Shown: positions 25,073-35,387, counted from the stretch's first letter. The stretch: 36,636 bases of DNA from Clostridiaceae bacterium (GCA_020832135.1 JAFIFG010000095.1:1-36636), one strand, 5' to 3'. Program-made: numbers and translations. Notes: generated by a model from the letters alone, not told the origin.

Positions 25073-26302
25073 ATGAGAAATACTTTCCTAATAGCCCTTC
25101 GTGATCTTAAGGACTTAGTCAAGGATTATAAAAGATTTATGATGTTCCTATGTATTCCCATTATTGTCATTGTATTAATGGGGGTAGGATTTAGGTATTT
25201 ATTTGAAGGAGGGATTTATGTAGATTCATTTGATATTGCTGTAGTCAATCAAGACACCCATCCTTTATCTAATATGCTTATAGAGCAAGTAACAAATGAT
25301 GAAAATCTAAAGTCCTTATTAAATATAGAACTGTTGGAGGATGAGGTGGAAGCAGAAAGTAAAGTGAGGCAGGATATTGCTGTGGCGGCGGTGATTTTAC
25401 CACAAGGGTTTATACATAGTCTAGAAACCGGAACAAATCATTCAGTGAAGCTCATAACCAACTTAAATCATCCCTTAAAGTCACATATTATACGGTCTAT
25501 TATGGATAGTTATATGAAAAGCGTTTCTGGAGGACAAAGTGCAGTAAATGCTGTGTGGAACTATTACCATGCCACAGATATGACCTATGAGGTTCAGAGG
25601 GAGAAGATAGATTGGGTAATAAATGATATTACATTAAGGGCATATTTTGCACGAAATAATGTTTTTGAAAAGAGGACGATACAAGGCATCAATAGTCTTT
25701 CTCCCTTAACCTTCTATCTTGCCTCCATAACAATTATATTGATCATGTTTTCTTCTTTGGCAGGTGCCAGAACGATGGCGGATGAAGAGGGGAATAAAAT
25801 CTCTAATAGATTACATTTGGCAGGGGTAAGAAGACAGCAGTATGTGGTAGGGAAGTTCTTAGGTGTTTTTATGACAGCTATTCTTCAATCCTTGGTGCTA
25901 TTAATAGCAGCAGCATATTTTATAGTTGGAGGACTACAGAGGGAGTTTTTCTATATTTTATTACTTTATATGACAGTGATTTTTTGTGTTTCTTCTCTGA
26001 GTATTTTAACAGCTGTTGTAATAAAATCCAAAGAGAGTATGGATATCATAGGGAGCACCGTTATTTTTCTTATGGCACTAATAGGTGGAGCCATCCTTCC
26101 CTATATCTATTTACCTAACTGGATGCAATATTTAACAAAATTCACAATTAATTATTGGTCTTTAGATGGTCTGTTAAAGATCTTAGATAATAGGATCATG
26201 GAGGGAGTATTTTCCGCAGGGTTACTTTTGATGGTAGGAATATTGATATTAGCTCTGGCATCTATCCTGTATAATAGAAAAGAAGGGTGGGGTAATAGAT
26301 GA
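25073..26302 (+). CDS. ABC-2 type permease, first of pair
   Basis: A 409-residue membrane protein with one N-terminal helix (about 22-43), a large extracytoplasmic domain (about 45-210), then five helices. This is the ABC2_membrane_3 layout seen in YhgE/YbhS-type exporters. The segment ADEEGNKISNRLHLAGVRRQQYVVGKFLG is the coupling region typical of these permeases. The frame begins at 25025, but ATG 25073 has AGGGGG at the right distance, and the in-frame ATG at 25067 is too close. It overlaps the next gene by four bases (ATGA), so both are translated together. Confidence 0.92.
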   Translation: MRNTFLIALRDLKDLVKDYKRFMMFLCIPIIVIVLMGVGFRYLFEGGIYVDSFDIAVVNQDTHPLSNMLIEQVTNDENLKSLLNIELLEDEVEAESKVRQDIAVAAVILPQGFIHSLETGTNHSVKLITNLNHPLKSHIIRSIMDSYMKSVSGGQSAVNAVWNYYHATDMTYEVQREKIDWVINDITLRAYFARNNVFEKRTIQGINSLSPLTFYLASITIILIMFSSLAGARTMADEEGNKISNRLHLAGVRRQQYVVGKFLGVFMTAILQSLVLLIAAAYFIVGGLQREFFYILLLYMTVIFCVSSLSILTAVVIKSKESMDIIGSTVIFLMALIGGAILPYIYLPNWMQYLTKFTINYWSLDGLLKILDNRIMEGVFSAGLLLMVGILILALASILYNRKEGWGNR

Positions 26303-27498
26303 AGAGTTTTTCTATTGCGGTAGTCAAGATAAAAAAAATACTGTTTTCCTCAAGTATCCTAATAACGATGTTTGTTATTCCCCTCTTTTTTATCTATGCG
26401 GTAGGTTCTATTTATGCTCCTGCCACAATACAAAGAGGCATCCCTATTGCTATAGTAGATGAAGATAATAGTGAATACTCTAGATTTTTAATTTCTCTTC
26501 TTCGAGAGGAAGAGGTGTTATCCCTTCAGATTATGGAGGAACAGGAAGCAATACAATTGGTAAGGGACAATAAGGTAGAGGGTGCCTATATTATAAAAAA
26601 GGATTTTCAGGACTTAATCAAGAGTGACAATACACCTCGGGTTGAAGTCATTAAGTCTACAGTGGCCCATGGTGCAGAGGCCATTATAGAGATAATAGCT
26701 AGTGGAGTGGTAAGGCTTCAAAGTAATGCTAGAGCTGCTAACATCGTTGTGCAGGAATACCATCAAAGAGGCTTGGTGGAGGATCGAGATATTCTGTGGC
26801 AGGAGGTCTTTGAAAAATCAGAGTCCTATTGGTATCCTCAACAACTGATGCAGCTGGATTATGCTTCAGTACATTACGGCACAGACTCAAGAGAAGAAAG
26901 AAATATAGTTGGTTTTAGCGAAGGACCTATAGGTCTTATCCTTACCTTTCTTCCATTGTTTTTAGGTTTTGGATTGACAAGTATATTGAAGGAAAAACAA
27001 GAGGGTGTATTAAAAAGACTCTTGGTTATTTGTGGTTCTCCTAAGTCAATTATATTAGGAAATTTCTTTGCTATGGTGATATTGACAGGGATACAGACAA
27101 TAATATTATTTGGTGGAAAGCATTTGTTTTTTAATACTTCAACACCTATGCCTATGGGGTACAGTAGTATTATTCTCATTACCTATATAGCCTTGTTTTC
27201 AGCAATTATTCTATATGTTTCTAGCTTTATTAAAAGGGAGGAAGGCATCCAGGGTATGTATTCGACTGCTATTATTATAACCTCCATGATTGGAGGGTGT
27301 TTTTGGGCCCTTGATCTATTACCAAAACCCTTAAGAGCATTAGCACTGTTAACACCACAAGGGTTGGCTATAACTGCCTTTAATGCAGGTAATATAGGGG
27401 ATTTTTTAAGCATGGGTATCTATGCCATGGTAATGATGATTATAGCTATCTTAATTCTACTATTAACTTATAAGAGATTTAATTATTCATTAAATTAA
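26299..27498 (+). CDS. ABC-2 type permease, second of pair
   Basis: A 399-residue paralogue of the preceding permease with the same plan: helix at about 13-38, extracytoplasmic domain to about 210, and five further helices. The coupling region is ILKEKQEGVLKRLLVICGSPKSIILGNF. It begins in the ATGA overlap with the first permease. Two different full-length permeases with one ATPase suggest a heterodimer, as in YbhF-YbhS-YbhR. The exported compound is unknown. Confidence 0.92.
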   Translation: MKSFSIAVVKIKKILFSSSILITMFVIPLFFIYAVGSIYAPATIQRGIPIAIVDEDNSEYSRFLISLLREEEVLSLQIMEEQEAIQLVRDNKVEGAYIIKKDFQDLIKSDNTPRVEVIKSTVAHGAEAIIEIIASGVVRLQSNARAANIVVQEYHQRGLVEDRDILWQEVFEKSESYWYPQQLMQLDYASVHYGTDSREERNIVGFSEGPIGLILTFLPLFLGFGLTSILKEKQEGVLKRLLVICGSPKSIILGNFFAMVILTGIQTIILFGGKHLFFNTSTPMPMGYSSIILITYIALFSAIILYVSSFIKREEGIQGMYSTAIIITSMIGGCFWALDLLPKPLRALALLTPQGLAITAFNAGNIGDFLSMGIYAMVMMIIAILILLLTYKRFNYSLN

Positions 27499-27516
27499 AA
27501 ATCCAGTTACGTTTTA

Positions 27517-27525
27517 TGCTATAAT
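27517..27525 (+). promoter_or_regulatory. Extended -10 promoter of the gate/gate/DUF4392 operon
   Basis: TG-N-TATAAT at 27517-27525, 54 bases upstream of the first start codon. No good -35 is visible. Confidence 0.5.
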
Positions 27526-27578
27526 ACTAGTGTCAACTGATGTATAGGATTTCAGGATATTAGAAAGGATGAATTTTA

Positions 27579-28004
27579 ATGTTTGCAAATTCCATAAAAA
27601 TTGGATTTAAAAAAGGTATGGAAACTACTTGGATGCTGGCAAAGGTTATTATTCCAGTGTATTTTGTTGTGACCTTTATACAATATACACCGGTGATAGA
27701 TTGGATCGCAGAAGTCTTTACACCTTTGATGGCTATCTTCAATTTACCAGGAGAAGCTGCTATCATTTTGGTGTTGGGGAATGTTTTGAACTTATATGCT
27801 GCCGTAGGAGCAATCAGTGCTATATCTTTAACTTCTTTAGAGATTACGGTGATATCCATTATGCTATCTTTTTCTCACTCTCTATTGGTTGAAACAGCGG
27901 TTACTAAAAAATTAGGAGTAAGTGCCACTAAGGTGGTTCTTATAAGAGTGGGGCTAGCTATTGCCGGAGGAATTGTGATAGGAAGGGTGGGAATGCTACT
28001 ATGA
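27579..28004 (+). CDS. Gate-domain (nucleoside-recognition) membrane protein, first half-transporter
   Basis: A 141-residue membrane protein with about four helices. It belongs to the Gate/Nucleos_tra2 domain family, also seen in SpmA/SpmB and YjiG/YjiH. Recognisable regions are GFKKGMETTWMLAKVIIPVYF, INWVAEVF-like IDWIAEVFTPLMAIFNLPGE, and GNVLNLYAAVGAI. The stop overlaps the next start (ATGA), so it is coupled to a second gate protein. The pair probably forms one transporter. AAGGATG precedes ATG 27579. Confidence 0.85.
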   Translation: MFANSIKIGFKKGMETTWMLAKVIIPVYFVVTFIQYTPVIDWIAEVFTPLMAIFNLPGEAAIILVLGNVLNLYAAVGAISAISLTSLEITVISIMLSFSHSLLVETAVTKKLGVSATKVVLIRVGLAIAGGIVIGRVGMLL

Positions 28005-28477
28005 TGGAGATAATAAAAGAAGCCACCCTAGGAAGTATTAATTCGGTATATACCATAGCAATCATCGTAATACCTATTATGATTGTTTTACAATTAATGA
28101 AGGACTATAATATACTGAATAAAATAACAAGACCTTTTAACTTTCTATCCAAAATGTTTAATAGCTCCAACGAAACTGCATTACCCCTATTAGTAGGCTT
28201 GATTTTTGGTCTTTCCTATGGAGCCGGGGTTATTATACAAGCCTCCAAAGAAGGAAATTTAGATAAACGAGATTTAGTATTAGTTACTGTATTCTTGGCT
28301 GCTTGTCATGCTGTATTTGAAGATACACTGATATTTGTAGCTGTAGGGGCCAATGGATTTATCCTATTAGGTTCGAGAATTGTAGCTGCCTTCTTACTGA
28401 CTTTTGTTTTATCTAAGAAAATGACATCAAAACATAATAATGCATTAGACCAATTAGAGGTGGAAAAAGCACAATAA
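28001..28477 (+). CDS. Gate-domain (nucleoside-recognition) membrane protein, second half-transporter
   Basis: A 158-residue membrane protein, a distant partner of the preceding gene. It has about five helices, with IVIPIMIVLQLMKDYNILNKI, then SNETALPLLVGLIFGLSYGAG and LAACHAVFEDTLIFVAVGAN. This last histidine-acid segment (CHAVFEDT) is typical of the second partner in such pairs, as in YjiG-like proteins. It is translated from the ATGA overlap and is followed 23 bases later by the DUF4392 gene. The transported compound is not known; see the finding on this operon. Confidence 0.85.
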   Translation: MMEIIKEATLGSINSVYTIAIIVIPIMIVLQLMKDYNILNKITRPFNFLSKMFNSSNETALPLLVGLIFGLSYGAGVIIQASKEGNLDKRDLVLVTVFLAACHAVFEDTLIFVAVGANGFILLGSRIVAAFLLTFVLSKKMTSKHNNALDQLEVEKAQ

Positions 28478-28500
28478 TATAGAAAAAAGGATGGGTCAAG

Positions 28501-29421
28501 ATGGAATTTCAAGAGGCATTTCATGCAATTGAAGAGGTCATTACGAAGGACCAAGGCAATAGAGGTTTAGGGGCTATAGCTAAAAACGGAAATCTTTATT
28601 CTGCCGTGAAGGAATTACACACCAGTTCTACTGTCATGATTGTAACAGGATTTTGTATAAAGGATACCATGGTAGGTGAAACGGATGGCCCTATAGGGGC
28701 GGTGTCTTTAGCCAATGCTCTATATAAGCTTGGCAAACAAGTTATTCTAGTAACCGATGAATATTCCCATGGACTTTTGAAGGTTTCACTAGAAGTGCTA
28801 AAAATAAAAATTATGATAGAGGTGGTACCCTTTGAAGAAACAGACACCTTCTGTCTTAATCTATTAGATAAATATAAACCCTCACATATTATAGCGATAG
28901 AGCGACCTGGAAGAGCTGAGGATGGAAGGTGCTACTCCATGAGGGGAGAAGATATAAGTGAAGTCATCCCAAATACAGACATACTATTAGAAAAAGCGAA
29001 AGAATTTAATATAGTAACCATTGCCATAGGGGATGGTGGAAATGAAGTTGGAATGGGGAATATAAAGTCCTTACTTAGTAAGTTGATACCCATGAGTGAC
29101 AAAATATGTGCGGTAACCAAAACAGATTATCTCATTGTAGCAGGAGTTTCTAATTGGGGAGCTCATGGGGTGGTGGCAGGCCTGTCTCTCTTAGACTCCC
29201 ATAGGCTATTGTATTCTGAAGATATGGAAAGAAATATTCTAGCGGCAATAGTTAAGGCGGGTGCAGTAGATGGTTGTAGTAAAAAAACAGAAATGACGGT
29301 AGACGGATTGAGTTTAGAAATTAATATAAATATAGTAAAAAACCTTCATAATATCATAGAAAAAGCTATAGGGGCAGATATAACGGAGATAGTGGATTTA
29401 ACATCTTTACAATACAGTTAA
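28501..29421 (+). CDS. DUF4392 protein, D-glutamate cyclase-like
   Basis: A 306-residue cytoplasmic protein of the DUF4392 family, which is the C-terminal part of the mitochondrial D-glutamate cyclase DGLUCY. Conserved blocks are GFCIKDTMVGETDGPIGAVS at about 51-70, ERPGRAEDGRCYSMRGEDIS at about 135-154, AIGDGGNEVGMGNI, and SNWGAHGVVAGL. The mammalian enzyme converts D-glutamate to 5-oxo-D-proline. Direction and substrate in bacteria are inferred. AAGGATGG precedes the ATG. It is the last gene of an operon with two gate-domain transport proteins. Confidence 0.88.
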   Translation: MEFQEAFHAIEEVITKDQGNRGLGAIAKNGNLYSAVKELHTSSTVMIVTGFCIKDTMVGETDGPIGAVSLANALYKLGKQVILVTDEYSHGLLKVSLEVLKIKIMIEVVPFEETDTFCLNLLDKYKPSHIIAIERPGRAEDGRCYSMRGEDISEVIPNTDILLEKAKEFNIVTIAIGDGGNEVGMGNIKSLLSKLIPMSDKICAVTKTDYLIVAGVSNWGAHGVVAGLSLLDSHRLLYSEDMERNILAAIVKAGAVDGCSKKTEMTVDGLSLEININIVKNLHNIIEKAIGADITEIVDLTSLQYS

Positions 29422-29437
29422 TAGAAGAAGTAATAAT

Positions 29438-29476
29438 AAAGATGGTGGCTGTTAGTATACTACAGCCACCATCTTT
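29438..29476. terminator. Bidirectional hairpin between the DUF4392 gene and the ABC exporter
   Basis: A 15-base-pair perfect hairpin (arms 29438-29452 and 29462-29476) lies between convergent genes. T content on the plus side is moderate. Confidence 0.75.
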
Positions 29477-29483
29477 GTATTCT

Positions 29484-31226
29484 TTATGCTACGTGGAAAG
29501 GAAATTCACTAAATTGTGCTTTATAAAGTCTTGCATAAACACCATCTTTCTTCAGTAGATCGTCATGACTTCCTTCCTCTACAATCCCTTCTTCTGTTAA
29601 TACCATAATCCTATCCGCCATTTTAATAGTGGCTAAACGATGGGCTATAATTAGAGTAGTTCTATTGTGGGAAAGTTTGTGTAAGGACTCTTGAATAACT
29701 TTTTCTGTTTCATTATCTAGGGCGGAAGTAGCTTCATCTAAAATCAATATAGGTGGATTTTTTAAGAAAATCCTTGCTATAGACAACCTTTGCTTTTGAC
29801 CTCCAGATAATTTTAAGCCTCGCTCGCCAATATAGGTATCATAACCATGCTCTAGATTCATAATAAAGTCATGGGCATTAGCTCTTTTTGCGGCTGCTAT
29901 AATCTCTTCATCAGAAGCATTAATCTTTCCATAGGCAATATTTTCTCTTACAGTACCAGAAAATAAAAATACATCCTGCTGTACAATGCCTACATTTTGA
30001 CGAAGGGATTTTTGTGTAATAGCTTTTATATTATTATCATCAATACTGATACTACCCTTATCTATTTCATAAAACCTAGGGATAAGACTACAAAGGGTTG
30101 TTTTCCCAGCTCCTGAAGGTCCTACAACAGCAACAGTTTCCCCTGGTTTAATAGAAAAGCTAATATTTTTCAATACACTTTCTCGATTATTATAACTAAA
30201 GGTTACATCATCAAAGGCAATAGCCCCCTTAACATCCGTCATATCCCTTGCATTAGGATGATCTATAATCTCGGGCTCCAGTTCAAGGGTTTCCATAAAA
30301 CGGTGGAAGCCCGCCATTCCTTTTTGATAATTTTCCATTAAAATAGTAAGTTTTCTCATAGGTTGAAGGAACATAGATACATATAATAGAAATTTAATTA
30401 AATCTCCATTACTCATAGTACCCTGATAAATAAAAATTCCTCCAAATATTAGGACTAATAAGTGAACAAAGTTGGAAAAGAAATTGACACCAGAGAAGAA
30501 TTCAGCCATTACTTTAAAGGTATCTTCTTTGGATTTCTTAAAATTATCATTTCCTACCTTGAACTTTTCTGCCTCATAGGACTCATTTGTAAAAGACTTT
30601 ACCACCCGTACTCCAGAAATACTATCCTCCACCTGTGCATTGATATCTCCTAATTTCACCCGTAGGTTTCTAAAGGCCTGTTGCATTCTTTTGTTCTTCA
30701 AAGTAGAAAAAATCAACATAATAGGGATGATGGAAAAGGTTATTAAGGTTAAAGGCCAGTGAATAAATAGCATAATAAAAAAGGCACCCAATAGTGTTAC
30801 AGTGGCAGTGAAAAGATCCTCTGGACCATGATGGGCTAACTCTGATATTTCATTTAGATCATTTACTAATCTAGACATAATCTGTCCTGTCTTTGTATTG
30901 TTGAAATAATTAAAGGACAATTTATGTAAATGATTAAAAAGATCCCTACGCATATCATATTCCATCCGAATACCTAACACATGTCCCCAATAGTCAACGA
31001 TATACTGCAGAATACTTCTCACAATATATAATAGTAGTAGCCCTACACCTACCCATAGAATGACTTGAAGGTTACGACTGGGGAACACATCATCAATCAT
31101 CCACCCTACAACAAAGGGAAATACCAAATCCATGATCGCCATCAAAAATGCACAGCCAAAATCCAGTAAAAAGAGAGGAAGATGGGGTCTATAGTATTTA
31201 GCAAATTGTTTTAGCACATAAATCAA
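29484..31226 (-). CDS. ABC exporter, fused membrane and ATPase domains
   Basis: A 580-residue half-transporter that would act as a dimer. The six-helix membrane domain is residues 1-310. The ATPase has Walker A GPSGAGKTT at 369-377, signature LSGGQKQR near 475, Walker B ILILDEATSALD and the H-loop IIAHRLATI. It resembles MsbA/LmrA-type multidrug or lipid exporters (YknU/YfiB-like). GGAGG precedes ATG at 31226, and an extended -10 promoter lies upstream. It is a single-gene unit and may work as a homodimer. Substrate is unknown. Confidence 0.94.
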   Translation of the reverse strand: MIYVLKQFAKYYRPHLPLFLLDFGCAFLMAIMDLVFPFVVGWMIDDVFPSRNLQVILWVGVGLLLLYIVRSILQYIVDYWGHVLGIRMEYDMRRDLFNHLHKLSFNYFNNTKTGQIMSRLVNDLNEISELAHHGPEDLFTATVTLLGAFFIMLFIHWPLTLITFSIIPIMLIFSTLKNKRMQQAFRNLRVKLGDINAQVEDSISGVRVVKSFTNESYEAEKFKVGNDNFKKSKEDTFKVMAEFFSGVNFFSNFVHLLVLIFGGIFIYQGTMSNGDLIKFLLYVSMFLQPMRKLTILMENYQKGMAGFHRFMETLELEPEIIDHPNARDMTDVKGAIAFDDVTFSYNNRESVLKNISFSIKPGETVAVVGPSGAGKTTLCSLIPRFYEIDKGSISIDDNNIKAITQKSLRQNVGIVQQDVFLFSGTVRENIAYGKINASDEEIIAAAKRANAHDFIMNLEHGYDTYIGERGLKLSGGQKQRLSIARIFLKNPPILILDEATSALDNETEKVIQESLHKLSHNRTTLIIAHRLATIKMADRIMVLTEEGIVEEGSHDDLLKKDGVYARLYKAQFSEFPFHVA

Positions 31227-31266
31227 CCTCCAATATAAGATAAAACTTAAGATAAATTCTCTTAAT

Positions 31267-31275
31267 ATTATAACA
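31267..31275 (-). promoter_or_regulatory. Extended -10 promoter of the ABC exporter
   Basis: TG-N-TATAAT on the minus strand (complement of 31267-31275), about 40 bases before the start codon. No -35 match. Confidence 0.5.
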
Positions 31276-31365
31276 TAGTGAAGCTTGTAAAAGAATAAAG
31301 TGAGGGGTATAAAAGTCCTTAAAATGGCGATATATTTTTAACGATAAAAGGATTTTGCAAAAACA

Positions 31366-31372
31366 TGTCGAA
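31366..31372 (+). promoter_or_regulatory. Candidate Spo0A (0A) box
   Basis: TGTCGAA matches the core of the Spo0A consensus exactly, with AT-rich flanks. It lies between the divergent ABC exporter and chemoreceptor genes. A single 7-base match can arise by chance. Confidence 0.25.
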
Positions 31373-31450
31373 TTTTAAATAAGTAGAACTAAAGACCTAC
31401 AGAGTATAAAATTTATGATATAAGCATTAGTTTTGCAATGGACTTATGTG

Positions 31451-31480
31451 TTTACAGTTAGTATCAATAGAAACTATAAT
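31451..31480 (+). promoter_or_regulatory. sigma-A-type promoter for the first chemoreceptor
   Basis: TTTACA (31451-31456), an 18-base spacer and perfect TATAAT (31475-31480), 37 bases before the start codon. No sigma-D type (GCCGATAT) element is seen. Confidence 0.55.
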
Positions 31481-31517
31481 ATGAGGATCTTGGAAGAAAA
31501 ATATTGGGGGGGTAAAT

Positions 31518-33260
31518 ATGAAAAGCATAAAAACCAAACTAATTATTTACTTTTGTATTTTATTTGTTACTGTTAGTGGAAGTATAAGTTACTTAAGCTA
31601 TAGCAAGGCATTAAATGGAATGAGGGAACTACAGTATGAGCTATTAGTAGAGAGGCTTTCATCGAATATAAATGTAGCCAATAGCTATTTAAAGCATCAC
31701 TATGGAGAGATCAAGTATCAACATGGGAATATAGTGGACCAACATGGCGATTTCATTTATAACCAGCATCATGTAATTGATGCTGTTATCGATGATCTAG
31801 GAGGAGTAGCTACATTATTTGTTAATGACGATGATGATTTTAGAAGGATTAGTACAAATATTGAAACCGAACATGGTCATAGAGCAGTAGGTACTTATCT
31901 TGGAAAGGATAGTGATGCCTATGCTTATATGAAACAGGGGGAAAGATACATAGGAGAAGCTGAAATACTGGAGGCAATGTATTTAACAGCATATGAGCCT
32001 ATAAAGGATCATAGTGGGGATGTTATTGGGATAATGTTTGTTGGTGTTTCTATAGAGGAAGCAGAATTGTTAATTAGTGGGCATTTAAGAGATATGGGGA
32101 GCTCTTTACTTATTTATGCTATTATAGCCATTATAGTAACAGTAATTATTGTATTTTTCATAGGGAAAGCAATGGTAGATCCTATTCTATGTGTAACAGA
32201 TATCATAGAAAAATTAGCAAAATACGATATAACCTCTGATGAAAATCATAAAATAGAAAAGTATATAAAGAACAAAGATGAAATAGGAGTAATTACTAGG
32301 TCTTTAATAAAGATGAGAGAAAATCTGGTTTTACTAATTAAAACCATTGCAGCTAATTCTCAACAAGTGGCATCTTCTTCTGAAGAATTAAATGCTATTA
32401 GTCAACAATCTGCTATCGCTGCAGATGAAGTGGCAAAAACTATAGAAGAAATGGCTAAGGGTGCAAGTGAACAGGCAAAAGATACAGAAGCTGGGGCTGT
32501 GAAGACAGATGAACTGGGGATGTTAATAGAGGAAGATTTGGAGGCTATGCAGGAAATAAGTAAAGCTATGCATCAACTAGATGAAATAAAAAACAAGGCA
32601 TTAGTAAGCATAAAAGAGCTTGATGTCAAAACGAAAGAGGTTAACAGCGCTGTTGGCATAATTAAGAAAGAGATAGGCAATACCAATGAAAGCTCAGAAA
32701 ATATAGGGAAAGCCAGTGCTATCATAAAAAGCATCGCAGAGCAAACCAATCTCCTAGCATTAAATGCTGCTATAGAAGCTGCGAGGGCAGGGGATGCAGG
32801 TAGAGGTTTTGCAGTTGTAGCAGAGGAAATAAGGAAGTTAGCAGAACAATCAACATTATCCGCTAAAGATATAGATAGTATGGTGGCTGTATTACAGAAT
32901 AATTCTAAGAATACTGTTGTTGCTATGGATAAAGCTAAATCCAGTGTAGCGGAACAATACAAGAAACTATCTAATGCATTAAATGATCTTGATCATATAG
33001 CAGGGCAAGTAAGCCAAGTGGATTCTACAGTGGAAAAATCCGTTAATATAGTTAGTAGGATGAAAGAATCTGTGAATGATTTTATGGCATTGATACAGAA
33101 TTTATCAGCAGTTGCACAGGAAAATGCAGCTTCAACAGAAGAATCAGCTGCATCTATTGAAGAGCAAACTGCTTCCATGGAGGAAATCGCTAGTAGCTGT
33201 GAAATATTAGCAGGCTTAGCAGAGCAGATGGAAGAAAGTATTAAAAAGTTTAAATATTAA
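31518..33260 (+). CDS. Methyl-accepting chemotaxis protein with single Cache sensor
   Basis: A 580-residue chemoreceptor: TM1 at about 7-27, an extracellular Cache-type sensor at about 30-190, TM2 at about 195-216, HAMP to about 270, and a signalling coiled coil to the end. The hairpin tip region is [21 protein letters not shown] near 408-430, followed by [18 protein letters not shown]. Sensor motifs [20 protein letters not shown] and [11 protein letters not shown]-like [11 protein letters not shown] are typical of Cache_3/Cache_2 sensors. A histidine-rich stretch (H60, H61, H69, H76, H84, H85) lies in the N-terminal sensor helix. GGGGGG precedes the ATG. It signals through CheA/CheW. Confidence 0.94.
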   Translation: MKSIKTKLIIYFCILFVTVSGSISYLSYSKALNGMRELQYELLVERLSSNINVANSYLKHHYGEIKYQHGNIVDQHGDFIYNQHHVIDAVIDDLGGVATLFVNDDDDFRRISTNIETEHGHRAVGTYLGKDSDAYAYMKQGERYIGEAEILEAMYLTAYEPIKDHSGDVIGIMFVGVSIEEAELLISGHLRDMGSSLLIYAIIAIIVTVIIVFFIGKAMVDPILCVTDIIEKLAKYDITSDENHKIEKYIKNKDEIGVITRSLIKMRENLVLLIKTIAANSQQVASSSEELNAISQQSAIAADEVAKTIEEMAKGASEQAKDTEAGAVKTDELGMLIEEDLEAMQEISKAMHQLDEIKNKALVSIKELDVKTKEVNSAVGIIKKEIGNTNESSENIGKASAIIKSIAEQTNLLALNAAIEAARAGDAGRGFAVVAEEIRKLAEQSTLSAKDIDSMVAVLQNNSKNTVVAMDKAKSSVAEQYKKLSNALNDLDHIAGQVSQVDSTVEKSVNIVSRMKESVNDFMALIQNLSAVAQENAASTEESAASIEEQTASMEEIASSCEILAGLAEQMEESIKKFKY

Positions 33261-33313
33261 ATTAGACTATTTATTAGATAAAAGTAAAACTTTTGCATGA
33301 AATAAAATACCTA

Positions 33314-33342
33314 TTGACATAATAAGTAAAAGGATATAAACT
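33314..33342 (+). promoter_or_regulatory. Candidate promoter for pyrG
   Basis: Perfect TTGACA (33314-33319) with TAAACT (33337-33342) after 17 bases; an alternative TATAAA at 33335-33340 is too close. Either places the start upstream of the tandem hairpins. Confidence 0.45.
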
Positions 33343-33385
33343 ATTGTAATTATTGAAAGATGAAAGTTCAAACTAAATAAAATGT

Positions 33386-33451
33386 GCACCCCTCAAGAGG
33401 GTGCCCTTAAAAAGAGGTCACCCCTTACCTAGGTGACCCTTCTTATTTTTT
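33386..33451 (+). terminator. pyrG: Tandem hairpins in the pyrG leader; terminator or attenuator
   Basis: Hairpin 1 spans 33386-33404. Hairpin 2 has arms 33416-33422 and 33432-33438 followed by TTCTTATTTTTT. Hairpin 2 with its T-run is an intrinsic terminator; it ends chemoreceptor transcription and, if pyrG starts upstream of it, would attenuate pyrG. The 3' arm of hairpin 1 (33395-33403) can pair with 33419-33426 instead, which breaks hairpin 2. Confidence 0.65.
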
Positions 33452-33480
33452 GGTTTGTTTGTTATTCATTATTTCTATAG

Positions 33481-35112
<1,632 letters not shown>

Positions 35113-35131
35113 TAAATAAACGATAGATATG

Positions 35132-35220
35132 GAGCATTACATGCTCGATACGAGCTCGACTACAGTTCGGAGGGAGTTATTTGAACACTCCTATTGAATT
35201 GTAGTTGAGTTTATTTTATA
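35132..35220 (+). terminator. Structured terminator downstream of pyrG
   Basis: The main hairpin has outer arms 35155-35167 and 35197-35209 (13 pairs with some G-U) and an inner stem 35172-35177 / 35187-35192, followed by a T-rich run. Two smaller overlapping hairpins precede it: arms 35132-35137 / 35141-35146 and 35143-35147 / 35151-35155. The last part overlaps the stop of the convergent Spo0E-like gene. Confidence 0.7.
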
Positions 35221-35387
35221 TAAGTAGATTTTTTAAGTTCTTCATGATATTTGCTTAATAATTCATCTAGATATTGACTTTTTTTTATTATTTCTTCAGA
35301 AGATAGATTATTGCTGTTAGCTATAAGGCTATGCAACTCTTCCCTTGATACTTCAATTTTATTTTTTAGCAACTGTATGTTATCCAT
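35211..35387 (-). CDS. Spo0E-like sporulation regulatory phosphatase, 58 residues
   Basis: A short gene read on the minus strand: it begins MDNIQLLKNKIEVSREELHS and ends with KYHEELKKSTYIK. It matches the Spo0E family: a helix with IEVSREELHSL, a linker, then the signature SQYLDELLSKY (S-x-x-LD-x-x-x-x-Y). Spo0E-like aspartyl phosphatases remove phosphate from Spo0A~P and so delay sporulation. The usual length is 45-85 residues. The ribosome binding site (AGAGTGATG) is only moderate. It is convergent with pyrG and its stop overlaps the pyrG terminator. Confidence 0.82.
   Translation of the reverse strand: MDNIQLLKNKIEVSREELHSLIANSNNLSSEEIIKKSQYLDELLSKYHEELKKSTYIK

Noticed and set aside
27629-27892. 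87-residue plus-strand frame
   Set aside because: It is a shifted-frame shadow of the first gate-domain gene, Cys-rich and without a start signal.
33343-33385. Bacillus-type pyrG attenuation by G reiteration at the transcript start
   Set aside because: No GGG run occurs at the expected start after the candidate promoter, so the known mechanism cannot be claimed.
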